From Pyrrhosoma nymphula (lineage: Eukaryota; Arthropoda; Insecta; Odonata; Coenagrionidae), in NCBI GenBank assembly GCA_963573305.1, contig OY754337.1:73009094-73073093 (forward strand): DNA of 64,000 nt, in the 5' to 3' direction. The translations under genes were made by a program, and so were the position numbers. Under the pieces are notes generated by a model. That model was not told the origin of the DNA and searched no databases. It was given only the letters and a program-made list of their open reading frames with translations. This document shows positions 36,136-48,725 of the stretch, piece by piece (within the stretch, counting starts at the first letter, position 1; the number at the start of each line of letters is the position of its first letter).

Positions 36136-37856
36136 GTTATTTATCTCGGACATTGGCAAGCTATTACAAGGAGTGGACGTGAGTCGCATCGCAACGCCTC
36201 CCAGGCCCCGTTCATATTATTACGCGAGCAGAATGCATTAATGGTGCGGAGATGGGGATGACGGCAGCGGTAGAACCGTACCTACACACCTTGAAGTGTA
36301 AAGGGTCGCTCGAGTGCTTTAACTTCGCTCGGAGAGAATGTTGGTTCCATTTAAAGTGTTAGGGCACTTCCTGAATCCTTAATACCAAATCCTACTTTTA
36401 ATGAGCGCCGAATCACTGCCTTTCCCAGGCGGCACAATGACCACCATTATCAAATGACTGTACTTCATTCGTAGTTGGACTTTATAAATTATATCACGGC
36501 TCGTATGAGGGAAAGATTAAAAAGGTAAATTTACCTAGCAGGTATCAATGCGCAATATAAAACTATGAATGTAATGAATACAGGAATTAATATTGAAGGG
36601 ATGCTTAATATATATTTATTATAAGATTTTTGATAATTTTTTGTAACTTTATACCGCTTGCATTATTACTAAGTAAGTGCCATAATTATTTATAATACTA
36701 TGTATAATACTCCTTGACAACATTGTTGATGTTAAGTAAGTAAATAAAGCCGAAATTGAATATATTTCGCTCCAGTTGATGTTTATGCTAATGCCAATTT
36801 ATATAAAAAATGATGGCTTCGGGAACGAAGAGTTACTTGAAGTCATTAGGAAATGTTTCGCGAGTCTTTGTTTTTTCCTGCCTTGGCTTACAAAAACGTT
36901 ATTGTAGCATACATCACCTTTGTATTTACCCGTTATGTCTTGAAAGGTAGTATGTACATCCTGCTCTCACGGGAGGGCAGACGTGCTTTTGCATCTGGAT
37001 TTTTCTAGTAATTCATTTTTGGAGCTCCTCATTTCTCATTTTGTCACTACCTAAGTGGAATATGGTCTTATTTACGTTGCATGATGCATTCGAGTGCAGA
37101 ATTATCCAACTACCTGAAGACAGTGCTTCTTTATTGAGACGTGAAAGATTCATCCATCCAGTGCGAGTACTCCTTCTGAGAAATGTACTCTCCTCTGGCA
37201 AATGTGCCGATGAATAATATTAAGGACCGACTCCGGGCTTCATTACTCTTTTCATTTCCTGAGTGATCACCTGTCAACAACCCGGCAGTCAACTCATCCA
37301 TCATCCCTCTCATATCAACGCTTAGTGACCACTCACTACCCCATCCATCACTCCAGTTTATGATTGACGAAATAAATCTCCATGGATTTACCTCGCATAT
37401 TATGGGGAGCGGAGGTTTTTACGAATATATGTTGATTTAAAATAAAGAAAAATGAGTATGACGAGGTGCATACGCATCGTTATTCCCTGATACATGGCAA
37501 TATTCATCGATGAAAGTAAATTCTGGTGCCACTCTCTTAATATAAACAATGAAAGCGATACAAAAAGCGAGCATAGTGTTCAAGTTCAGTGATTATGGTG
37601 GCCATGTTTCGTTGACGGCTCGTGAGGCTCGATTATTGTTACTATTTTGGAAATTTGTAGCTAGAAGAATCTCTTTCAAATGCATCAACCCCTTAGTATT
37701 TCTCCTGACAATCGCATAGTTGCCAACACCATTGCTTACATATATACCTTGCTTAATAACGTACTATGATAACTATTTTCCCATTCACCGCATTCCTCTT
37801 TGTTTCCCTCCAAGTGTAATAATATTTCAACTTAAAATCAACTTGATTCTAATAAT
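36136..37856. other. No feature seen
   Basis: AT-rich; nothing recognised apart from the shared ATAGTTGCCAACACC word noted for 20.9 kb. Confidence 0.5.
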
Positions 37857-37998
37857 TAGGAACTTAGAAGTAGCAATTTTCCACAGATAAATATTTTCAT
37901 TCGATGCACTGCATCATCATCATCATCATGATGCAGTGCATCAAAACCCGGGTCGAATTAAAATATTTATCTGTGGAAAATTGCTACTTCTAAGTTCT
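37857..37998. mobile_element. Nearly perfect foldback with ATC-repeat centre
   Basis: GAACTTAGAAGTAGCAATTT and TCCACAGATAAATATTTT at the left are mirrored by AAAATATTTATCTGTGGA and AAATTGCTACTTCTAAGTTC at the right. The centre is ATCATCATCATCATCATGAT. The right arm carries AAAACCCGGGTCGAATT, i.e. the same CCCGGG-TC block as the 12.3-kb foldback, with GAAA changed to AAAA. Arms of about 70 bp are almost identical. The left arm lacks the CCCGGG block. Confidence 0.9.
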
Positions 37999-40994
37999 TA
38001 TTATGTTCATATTCCACAACATCTCGCCTGATTCCTTCCTTTTTGATTCTAATTTTTAAAAGCCTTTTACCTAACTCCCTTACAGTCTGGAATTCCTCTT
38101 GGTTTTTATTTTATAATGGAATTTGATATATTCTGTGGAGTTTTCAAGTTCAGTGATTATGTTGTCCATTTAGTAGAGTTTTTTTGCTGGCAGTTCTTGA
38201 GGCTCGATTTAAACAACTACTGTGGAAATTCATAGTGCAATTAGCCCTTTAAATTATTTATTATTTATTTTACAGTGCATAAACGTGACGCTGAGCCCCA
38301 AAATTATGCGGTTCTCATAAAAAACGATAGACCGAGAGTTTTCATAGGCCCTTGGCGGACTGAATGGAAAGGCGTTTTCTTTTCTTTTAATGGTTCTTAT
38401 TGAAGAAGTAATTCATAAGAATTAGACAATCTTTATAAATCAAGAGAGGCCCAATCAAGAGATGTTTAAATCGAGACCTGAATAATTTTTAATATTATAA
38501 AACTAACCAATATGTTTAGCCCTTTAATTTATATCTAGTTTGGCTCTGTAGAGGAGTAAGTACGTAGTGAAATTCGATTGTTTGATTACGGTCCCTTTGT
38601 AGTCGTAAAACGTCAAGTGTTATTAATTTAATAATAATTTATGAAAGGATATTGCTCTGGAGTATTGGTAAAAATCATTTCTTAAATACTCACTCTTTTT
38701 GTATAATTATTTTTAATAGTTTTTTGAATTTACAACAACCTATGTGGCTAACTTATTTTTTTCATTGCTACTATTTTTTATAAATACAATGTTCTGTTAA
38801 CATGCTATATTGTTTAATGATGTATGCTGATTTTTAAATTGTTATTTCACACACTCAGAAATAGTCAAGGGTATTCAAAATTTATTAATTATATATGTAT
38901 ATGAATTCACATTAGTTACCTTAGTACATTATCCTGGTTTTGTTAATTGTTATTTTCTTAGCCCTGAGGGGGTTAAATAAAACTTGAAAAGCGTCGGTTC
39001 GGTCATTTTGAGTGTTTAATTAAAAAATAGACCAATACTCCATAAAAATTTCCTAAATTATATTATTCGTAGTTCAAAAAAAGAAGAAGTTCTTATATAA
39101 TAATAAATCTCGGAAAGCACAGTTTTATCACTAGAAAAGATGTTCCTTACAGCCATGTGTTCACACCTGAAATAATCAAATTCAAAGGTTTGAAAGTAAA
39201 TTCACCACAATCTTCATGGCAGAACATTGTAAGAGCTAATTATAATTATGCTTCACCATCATGCGACGATGATGGTTTAAAATAAGATAATTGTTCCAAG
39301 CTGTGCTTGAAAAGTTCCTTTGACGATAAGCAATATTGAAATTTACACTATTTATCGAGGAAGAAAGGGAATTCTCAACCCTTTTTCGATGCATTTAAGC
39401 GTTTGATGAAAGCATACCATCTTATAAATTGCACATGGAGATCCCAAACAATCGGAAATAGCAATTGCGAGCCAGTTTTTGGCTTTTTGCCGCACACCCT
39501 GTCGGATGGGGTGAAAATCACCTCGCATGGTCTAAATGGTGAGGCTATTGTTGGCTGACTCGCCATCGTCTCGATTAAATCCCTCTTGCAGCCTCATTTA
39601 GGACTACCTCAAAGGGGTTAGGGTCGTTTACGCTTGGAAGAAGAGGCAGGGTGCGTCATTCCTCAGAAGGCATTATTAAGGCAGGTAAATGGCGAGCCGT
39701 GCCCCACATCGCTGGCAAAGAAGATTTCGGGGAGAGATGGACTAACCTATTTGCGATCAGTGTTTTCGGGCGAGGATTCCTTCCAGCTCGTTCCCGGGAA
39801 TTCGGGCGATTTCCCGTTCCCGAATAGCGAGAAAATGTGGTAAAAATTGATCCTTAGGTTAGTTAAAGCGAGAGATTATTACGCATAAAGTTCAGTGACA
39901 TTGGTCTTTTTGTAAAGAAAAAATGTAATATTTCGAATGACTTCAAAACAGTGGACACCTATCGCACTCCTTTACAAGGTTTTTGGCCCAAAATATAAAG
40001 CCATGATTTATGGGATAAGGTACTGCTGTTAACTCATGAAATACGCTATAGAAAATAGAGGTTCTGACGCTCAGATGACGCCAGAAATGTAATGGTGCGT
40101 TGCCCGTATGTTTTCTCAATTAGATTAGAAAATTAATATATTTCTCTCCGTAAAACGTTTTTTAAATCAGCAAAAGCCTTCGGTTTTGCAGGCATTTTCA
40201 ATTTATGGTTTGAAACAAATAAGTCAAGTTAAAGCCTCAGATATGTATGCTTTAACGCTTTTGCGTCACTCAGTTATAATAATGTTGTGTTCGTTTTTTG
40301 AAACCTTCAAATAGGTAGGTACAGTAGAAACCAAGCTAAAATGATGTATCTCAGAGCCGACGTGATAGCGTCCTGGGAAAGACATGCACAATTCATGAAT
40401 TTCCTTTCGACCTATATTTCGAAACTTAACACGTGTCAGATTTCATTCTGCGTCCACCTTTCAAAAATGTTATCGTCTCCGCCGCTTTGCAAGAGGTCTT
40501 GAGTGCAATGGTCACGTGCCCCGGGTGCTCTTCCCTCTGCATGGCTAGTTCCTGTTGAATTCGTTACTTCTAATTAAAACTAGCTGGATATTACATTTCT
40601 TACTTAGTAATGATACAGTGGAGGGGGAAAGAGATCGGCGAGGAAAATTTGATGGAGGCTGAAATAATTGTTTAATGTCGCAATGCTGGTGAACGGGCTT
40701 CAAAAGTTCACTAGAGTGACGGAGGGGAGAATGTTGGACTAGAGGGGATTATAAACGCCGTGAAGTAGGGGAGGAGAATTCAAGATATTAAGAAGGAGAT
40801 AATGCAGGACATGGCTAATGAAAAAATTGGATGAGAATGGATCTTGGAGTACTAGTATTAGTATTTAATTTTAGCGTGCTTCGGAAGCTGAGGTAATTTC
40901 GCACTTCCTGTCTGGCACTTTCTGACAGGGGCAACAGCAATCAGCACAAGTAGGAGGATCACACCATGGAATTCAAGCCCAGCTCAACGATGCT
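37999..40994. other. No feature seen
   Basis: AT-rich; open frames at 39,375-39,566 (minus) and 39,634-39,843 (plus) have no recognisable motif. AGCCCTGAGGGGGTTAAATAAAA at 38,961-38,983 could be an old retroelement 3' end. Confidence 0.45.
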
Positions 40995-41319
40995 TAAAGC
41001 CCGTTTCACACCACTCAATTTTATTTTAACAAGAAACGTTGAACATGAAATATTGAACGACAAGCCGCGTCAAAGATGATTCAAGACAGCAGTTCAATAA
41101 TGATTGATAAATAATAATTGAAAGGACTTTCACACGACAAAAGACTTCAAAGACGAGGTTGAAGCGATTGAGCCGGATTAAAGACATGGCAGAAACGAAA
41201 TAGCAACGTTTCTGCCTTGACTTTTCTCAAAGTTTCTGTCGTGTGTGGTCATTGACCACTCGTCAAACATTTCTGTAGTGTATAACATGGATAAAAACCA
41301 TATTAATGTTCCAGGATAG

Positions 41320-42100
41320 GTTTAGCAGTGGCTGTTTTATGCGTTGGTATTCAACTTCGGAGAAAAATAAATCGTCGGAGGGTGAGGACGATAAAAGTGG
41401 ATTCGCTAGAGGCAAAATGAATGATTGATGAGATTGCTACACAACGAGTTAAGGACGGAAGACCCGGAATATTTTAAAAACTACCTAAAAATGAGTGAAA
41501 CAAATTTAATTGAGTTAATACATCCGAGGATCTCAAAAAATGGTAGTGTGTTGGCAATGTATATCAGCCAAGCACAAACTTACAGTGACACTGAGATTTT
41601 TGGCGACCAGTGAATCCTTTACGAGCCTTCAATACACAACCAATATCGCTCACAACACCATTTCTTTGTTCGTTCCTGAAGTGTGCACAGCAATTTTTGA
41701 AGCCCTTAAGGACGAATTCTTGAAGGGGAATAAGTGACTAATGCCTACCTTTAATATAATAATCTAACTTATTCGGCCATTTGCTATTTCTATCCTCAAA
41801 AATCTTTAGTAAGTACAAACGAATAATACTTGTTCTTGACTGGGTAGATGCAACTCCAAGATAAAATTTAGTTTTTGCGGACACTTTGAAGTATTTAGCG
41901 ATATCAGCTTGTTTTATTGCTCATGAATTTGTTTCAGGCACCAAATACTGCCACAGAATGGGAAAGCATAGCGAAAGACACTGGAATTTTCCCCATTGCA
42001 TTTTAGCCCTTGATGGAAGACATTAATTTCCGATCTGCAAGAACTGACGGGTCAACGTATTCTAATTACAAGCATGCTCATAGCATAATTTTTGAAGGCT
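41320..42100 (+). pseudogene. Harbinger (HARBI1-like) transposase remnant
   Basis: A first part in two frames gives LLHNELRTEDPEYFKNYLKM (41,428 onward), then LRFLATSESFTSLQY, NTISLFVPEVC and AIFEALKDEFLK (to about 41,719). This matches the N-terminal half of PIF/Harbinger transposases (usual blocks: L..ELR.ED...F..FLRM, LRFLATG.SF.SLQY, PEVC.AI...LK.EF). After a gap that ends in a splice-acceptor-like TTTGTTTCAG (41,929-41,938), the frame resumes with APNTATEWESIAKDTG, CILALDGRH in one frame and INFRSARTDGSTYSNYKHAHSI in another. LDG carries the first catalytic Asp of the DDE triad; the other two acidic residues were not found. Frameshifts, stops and the missing C-terminus make it a pseudogene. 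Confidence 0.88.
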
Positions 42101-42199
42101 TTGGTCGATTATCAGTATAAATTTCTGTAAAATATAAAACGCATGTATGTTGTGTGTATGCATAAAACGGAAGACGAAGTATCTGGAATCATACGCCTA

Positions 42200-42460
42200 T
42201 AGTCACCGAGACTTGGTTTGCCGGCTAAAAAATATACGAAACTAGAGATCGAAAAAGTTTTGTGTTTCGACTCACCGGCACTACTAATGAAAATATTTTA
42301 TCCTGAGTTAAAAGCGTAATTAACAACTTTTAAAAATGCTAATAAAAATTTCCGTCACTGAGAATTGAAACGGAAAACTCCACGCTGCCAGGCGAAGACA
42401 TAAACTACCAGGCTACGATTGACTACTGGTGTCACGGAGAACAAATAGGATCTATTCCGT
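42200..42460 (-). mobile_element. tRNA-derived SINE nested in the Harbinger element
   Basis: Minus strand from about 42,440: GTAGCCTGGTAGT (A box, 42,416-42,404), then TTCGCCTGGCAGC, then CCGTTTCAATTCTC (B box, near 42,373-42,360). A non-tRNA tail follows. It lies where the Harbinger catalytic domain would be expected, so it probably inserted into an already defective copy. The 3' limit is uncertain. Confidence 0.6.
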
Positions 42461-43280
42461 GCATGACCTCTAGTAGGCTTTCATGCTTGTAGACGGCTAC
42501 AGTCATATTTTGGTACAAAATATTCTCTACATTCCTTCTGAGGATCTTATTTGTACACAAAAACTATTATTATTTAAAGATATCCAGTCAAGCCTCATAT
42601 GTTGAGAGAAAACTAGTACAGAAATGGTAAATTATCATAAATTCTTAGACGGTGTCCCCTTCATTCCTGGAAATTCTCTGAGCGAAATTTGTCCATTAAG
42701 TTATTATTGTGCCAAAACTTGACGTTTCATAAATATTAAGCATGATAGCAATGATTGATAAAAATACAGAGATCATTATTGTACGTCTGAATATGCTAAT
42801 GAAAGTTCTTTCAAAATACTAGGTGAGATTGTGTCCTTGTTTTCCTTCGGTCACAAGAAATATTTTATCGTCAATTTAGACCATCATATACCTCGTATAG
42901 CTGACATGCATTTTTCATAATTTGAAGCACAATGGCACTTGCATGTTAAAAAGCGTATATTTTATATTGAACAATTATTTTATTATAACGTAATAGCATA
43001 ATGTACGAGGTGCTTCCGTATGGAACTTTCTCCATGTCGGCCATCATACGCCCGGTGCTCTGAATTCCAACCCCATTGGTCGATACGCTTCAATACCATT
43101 CAAGATTCAAGAAAAATTAGAACCGTTCAAGACGAGAGGAATTTGATGGCGACGAAGCCTTTCAAGACAAAATGCCCGCTGTCATAACGTTTCAATGACG
43201 TCATGTCCATTCGAGAAACCTTGATCAATGATTATTGAATAGAATTTGACGCAGAATTTGATCGTGTGAAACGGGCTTAA

Positions 43281-45049
43281 AATTGGTGATTGAGCGGAAA
43301 CTTGAGCGGAATATTGAAAGAAAAGTTGTCCTATAAGGTCATGGAATCTGATAATTGGGAGTTGGTAAAAACTGTCATTGGGCCCAATAGTTAATATTAT
43401 TCAGGGCACACCTCTAATAAACCTATTAGAACAAAATTAAATGTCTGATTTAGTATCTGTTTAATGTTGTATCCAATACGAACGATGAATGAATATGGCT
43501 TCAGAACGGATTATAAAAAATGAAAGAGTAGACGCTTTTTCAGCCTAATTATGCGGTGACATTTTCTCGGCCTTCCCATTGGGTTAGGATATTCGTCCTA
43601 GCGGTATTTATGGAGAGAGATTTAGGGTATTTGACAACAATATCAACAGCCTTTCTAATCACCAAATTCTTGAAGGAAGATAGGAAAGTTTCCTTTAGAA
43701 ACATGGCCTCGGCCAGAGTGGGAACCTGGTGGGAAGCCCGGAAAGAGTTCACTATAATGATTAAATATCAGAAAAGGAAGGGATAACTTGGTTCACTGCA
43801 GGCTAATATGTATATCAGCGTTAACCGTATTATATAAGCTCCTGAATCAGAAGCAACCTAATAATTTCAACTTCAATTTGAAAGGAGACGTTGAAAGTCT
43901 TGTGTGTGCGATATGTGTTTTGGATGAATGTTTGAGGGTGGCGATTGACTTGTGTTTCGTGCGCTCAAACAGAAAAGGAATATTGTATTACCGTTGAATA
44001 TTCTCGCGTGGGATGCTTGGAATCGATACATTTGGGATGCGCATCTTCTCTACTGGAAATTCTCATGCAAATCTGAGTGTCCATGTTGCGACAATGCGCA
44101 TGCGTAGAGGAGTATGCTGCATGCTAACACTATGGGACGATGTTGCACATCCACGTCGGGACTTTTTGAAATCTCTCACGCAGATATTCTGGAAAGGATC
44201 TTTGTACCTCTTTCAACCTTCGGGGCTTATACGACAATGCATTGTATTGCACGAAAAACTGAAATATTTCATCCATTAAAAATAGTTCTACTAGGACTCG
44301 GGTAAATAATAAATAAATCGAGCATAAAGTAAAGGAGCACAAACTGCGTTAAATTAAAAAGTAAAAAAGTAATTAAAGTAAAATTGACGACGATTTACCC
44401 ATTCTGACGTGAATTATTTTGATCTTTTGGTCTTTGGCACTTCTAGGAACAATTTGGAACAAGTGAATAGGACAATATTTTCATTTGCTGTGTCCTTGTT
44501 TTCTATTTTAAATCCTCAGTTTTGATACTGTTGTTACCAAATGTATAGATGCTAAGATCATGTACGGCTAGATACGCTCTCAGTGAAGGAATTTGTCGCC
44601 AAAGGAAACTAGGAGGCACGTGACGTGAAAAATGGATAGTGGACCGATTTATCCCGGAAGGACGACGTTTTCCCGTGTGGGTCGAGTCTTGTCGAAGTGT
44701 CGTCTTCATGGCTCAAATTATTTGCGTCCTTGTATTTTGTATGAAACAGTGCACGGGCGACTGAGAATCAGTAGGTACGGTAACAGGAAATATTTAAAGT
44801 TAACTAAAGAAAAACCATCGATTTATCCCATAACTATGCTTGAGATTCCTAAAAAATGACGAAAAATGATTATATTAGAAAATAACTAAAAAATGGACAG
44901 AATTAAAAAAGAATGTTTGATATCTCTTTTAAAAAAATGCAATTTAATTTTGTTCTACTTGATGCGTAAAAAACGAATGAAGAGTAGGGGTCATTTGATT
45001 TTGTATATTTTTTATGGTTATTGTATTTTACTATTGTTACAGTTGTAAC
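43281..45049. other. Unassigned
   Basis: No gene is recognised. The minus-strand frame 43,549-43,752 (67 aa, ending RTNILTQWEGRENVTA) is of normal complexity and might be a repeat-encoded remnant, but it resembles nothing I can name. AT-rich homopolymer patches occur near 44,350 and 44,930. Confidence 0.4.
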
Positions 45050-45130
45050 ACTTCCCTGCGAGTCCCCGGCAAGCATCAGGTTTCATTGCCGTCATAATGG
45101 CCGGTGACTCGAGAGGGGTTGGGTAGTAAT

Positions 45131-45168
45131 CGTAGCCACATCCGACGCCCATCGGATGAGTGGCTACG
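45131..45168. repeat. Strong hairpin across the LINE stop codon
   Basis: CGTAGCCAC plus ATCCGA pairs with TCGGAT plus GTGGCTACG, with a CGCCCA loop and a 2-base bulge. It sits at the 3' end of the R2-like ORF and includes the ORF's stop codon (45,164-45,166). R2-type elements use structured 3' UTR RNA for RT binding, so it may be part of such a signal; this is inference. Confidence 0.8.
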
Positions 45169-48100
45169 CTACTGTCGGGTCATGCGTTCGCAGTAGACGG
45201 AGTGACCCCAGGATGACGGCCTTATGCATGCGTGCAACTAGTGATTCCGCCTGTGTCACGCAGGACGGAATGCACTTGATGTTATTTATCAGCGAGCCCT
45301 TAACTCCACCGAGCACACCTATGATGAGGACCACTAGTTTCACAGAGTGTTCGGGGTACATTTGTCGAAGTTCGAAAAGCAGGTCTTGATATTTCGTCCG
45401 TTTTTCCACCTCCTTCGCATCCATGTTAGTTTCAGCCGGAGCCGAAAACTCTATCACGAACATTGAGCGTGTGAGGTGGTCGAGGAGGACGATATCAGGC
45501 TTGGTCGCCTCCAACTGCCTGGTGGTGGAGAAGGAGTAATTCCACCAGATTGTATAATTATCGTTCACCACGACGGACTCAATATCTCCAGGGGCATAGG
45601 GCAGCACAGGTGTTTCGTCGATGATATAATGGTGTCGAAGGTGAAAGTATAACACCCGCAGGGCCGCGTTATGCCGAGCTAGATACGCTGACCTGGTGTA
45701 ATAACTATAGCCGGAGAGAAAGTGACTCAAAGTCTCCGGCTGGGCTCGGCACGCCCTGCATCTCGTGTACGCGACCTCCGCCTTGAATATAATGCGGTGG
45801 TTCACGAGTGAGTTTGTGACACTATCCTTGAACGCGAGGACAAAACCCTCGGTCTCTTACTTCAGTCCGGCGGAGCGTAGGAAGGCAAACGTCACCTCCT
45901 TCGATAATCCATGCTTTTCGATGTTTCGATATAAACATCCATGAATGGGCTTATTGGTATGCACCTTGAGCAAGACCTTCTGCTCGGCCTTTTTTATTTC
46001 GAGCTTGAGGACGTCTGCCTTCAATGACGAGATGGTCATGTCATTGTCGCTTCCATCGGATGACGGGTCGAAGTCGAGACCAGTTTCGTCCGCTGCCCTC
46101 TTTGCCGCCTGGAAGAGAAACGCCCCTACTCCCGCACTCTTGTGCTCTCTCACGAGATTGAGCAGGGGGTCCCTGCTTCTCATCACTCGGCATGCTGTAC
46201 CCAAGATAACTCTGATGTGGAGACATTCAAGGCTCAATAGTCCTCTACCACCTACATTGCGATGGAGATACAATCTGGCGACCGAAGATTTCGGATGAAG
46301 ACTTCTGTAGATGGTCATCACCTTCCTTGTTCCCCTATCGAGGTTCTGCAATTCGTTGACGTTTCACTTCATGCATCCAAAGGTATACAGCAGTGTAGGA
46401 ACCGCGAACATGTTCGTGGGAAGAACCTTGTTCTTGTCTGACAGCTCAGAACTCCAGATGTTCCTGAGAGTCTGTCTGTATTTGGCAGTAATCCTTTCCT
46501 TCACTGCTGCAACCTCCTGCATTCGGCGCTGGGGGACGCGGAGATATTCATAGCTGTCATTGTCTTCGAGGTGACGAATGACGCTCCCGTCATCAAGTTG
46601 CACGTCTTCTTTGATCTCCGAAAATCTTCCTCTCACCAAGTGGATGGATGCACACTTGTCCAATCCGAACTCCATCCCTATAGCCTCACTGTATTCCAGT
46701 ACGGTGTCCAGGGCAGTGCGAAGGTCTTTTGCATTAGAAGCATAAAGCTTCAGGTCATCCATGTAAAATAAATGGGTGACCTTATGCTTCCTGTCACCTG
46801 GAACACCGCACATGTATCCTCTACCTTATCGCAGCCTAAAGGACAGGGGTAGGAGGGAAATACAGAACAGTAAGGGGCTCAAGCTGCCGCCTTGAATAAC
46901 CCCACGATGGTATGTTACCAACTCTGTGGAAACTGACCGCTTGCCTGAATTCAGAACGAAGCGCGTTTTCCAGAGTGGTAACAGGCGTTGCATGCAGGGC
47001 ACTACCTCTGGGTGGACTTTCATCAACTTCAGCATATCAATCAAAAGCTTATGCGAAGTGGTGTCAAAGGCCTTCTTGTAGTCCTCCCAGGCCATTGATA
47101 GGTTTCGCTTATGCCGTTTGGCATCCTGGCATATGAACCTATCAATGAGCAGGTTGTCCTTGCATCCCGCGATTCCCCGCTTTGAGCCCCTCTGTTCGTA
47201 CACCTCCTCCCACAAAGGCTGGACGTGGTGGAGGATAAGGTCGCTCAAGATAGAGGTGAATGTCTTGTATACGGTGTTGAGGCAGGTTATAGGGCGGTAG
47301 TTCTTTGGATTGGACACGTCTCCCTTCTTAGGTATTAGAACCGTGCGTCCCTCAGTCAGCCAAGATGGAATTGGTTCTCTACCTATCAGAAAAGACGTGA
47401 AGACTCTGGCGATGTGTTGGTAGGTGGAAGTAAATTTCTTCCATCCATTCCTGGAGCCGAGAAGTCCTTCTTGCCAGAGAAGGCCTTCTACACGTGGCTT
47501 TCTGTGACTGAAAGAGGTCCATTCACATATTGTATGTGGCGTTCACAGAACGCTTTAAAGAGTCCTAGGGCCGGAGAGTCTCCATTGAATGCCTTAGACG
47601 TTTTATAGATTTCCTTCAAGAAACGTTCAACCTCTTGGACGGGTGGCGGAGATTCAACGACGAGCGGAGGTGGCCGAAGGAGACGAAACGGGTGAAGGAG
47701 AAAGGTAGAGTTCTCCCTCACGGCCTTGCTCCTCTTGAGGAGTTTTTCCCGGGCCGTGGTGAGCGCGCGTACTCTATAGACCGAGTGCTACTTACTGGTG
47801 AGCAGCACGCTTTTATTCAGTTTGTGATGGTTTTATCTCAGGCTGTGCGCTATGCGCCGAACATTAGGAGTGAAACATTGCCCAGATGCGATGTATTACA
47901 TCACACTGATTTCTCAACGCCTGTCGTCTCGCCTGCGTGATCTTGGCCTCCAACTGGTCCAGCTTTTTTTCTGCTTTTTCCTCCCAAGAGGCGTTCTTTT
48001 GGGAGAGAGTCATTATTTTGACAGTGGTGTACACCATGTAATTGACCCTCCATTGATCCGACGTCTCTGTCAGGATTCGGCCTATGAGGCCATTCAACCA

Positions 48101-48725
48101 GGAAAGGTGGTAACCCCGCAGAGAGATTTTTCGGTGGATATCTCTCTGCCTTTTTTGTCCTTCATCATAGGATACTGTGCTTAATATCCGCGATCGTAGT
48201 TCAGAGACGGCCTGACTAGCTTCTTCCTCGTTTGGCAGAGACTGTGGTATGAGTGCCGTTCTCGCCTCAAGCGGTGGAGAGGCTGCCTGTGTCGGGGAGG
48301 GTGGTCTGGCCGGTGGTGTGTTCCTCTGAACTGGCGGTTGGTGGAGAGTTTCCTTTTTTCGCAGGTGGTTGGCATAATCGCGCAGATTCTGCTGCGATAG
48401 GTGGTTTGTGTGTTAGGTGCGATAGGTGTTTGATTATGTGTTCTGGATGCATCTCACACCACAAAGACTGCATCCTTGCCATATACCCCCTGCGTTCGGG
48501 CTCGCTGGCAGCATGGCATGCGAGGAGGTCGCCCCTTAGGGCTTCCGTCCACTGCATCCGGGCTCCCGTAAAGCTGTTATTGTTATTGCCACTCCCAACA
48601 CCACTAGGACCCCCATCCGAGAGGGGCCGGTTGTGGGTGGATTTCTCTGTATTCCTTTTTGGAACCAGTGTTACTGCGTATGGGGTGGTTAGCCCCACAC
48701 GCAGACGTCCACCATTAGCCGGCAA
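45164..48725 (-). pseudogene. R2-like LINE ORF: RT plus restriction-like endonuclease
   Basis: N-terminal part (48,725-47,488, several frames): WTEALRGDLLACHAASEP and GYMARMQSLW, then LDQLEAKITQARRQALRN. The RT follows: NYRPITCLNTVYK (motifs 1-2), WEDYKKAFDTTSHK (motif A, Asp kept), GVIQGGSLSPLLFC (motif B; the usual GD is GG here), LFYMDDLKLYAS (motif C, YMDD intact), then LSDKNKVLPTNMFAVPTLLY. The zinc knuckle CRACRAQPETLSHFLSGYS has its last Cys replaced by Tyr. The endonuclease is KPDIVLLDHL...FVIEFSAPAE..., then KYQDLLFELRQMYP. From about 47,430 to 45,164 the frame is continuous except for three stops, at 46,826-46,828, 46,364-46,366 (TGA, probably from a Trp codon) and 45,857-45,859. 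Upstream there are frameshifts (for example near 47,485). Confidence 0.88.

Larger units (their letters stand above)
40995..43280. mobile_element. PIF/Harbinger DNA transposon with TIRs and TAA duplication
   Basis: The element spans 40,998-43,277. Its ends are inverted: AGCCCGTTTCACAC at the left, GTGTGAAACGGGCT at the right (14 bp perfect). It is flanked by TAA on both sides (40,995-40,997 and 43,278-43,280), the 3-bp TWA target duplication typical of PIF/Harbinger. Subterminal regions hold many TTCAA/TTGAA words in both halves. Inside are a decayed transposase and a nested SINE. The catalytic C-terminal half is missing, so the copy cannot move itself. Confidence 0.85.
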
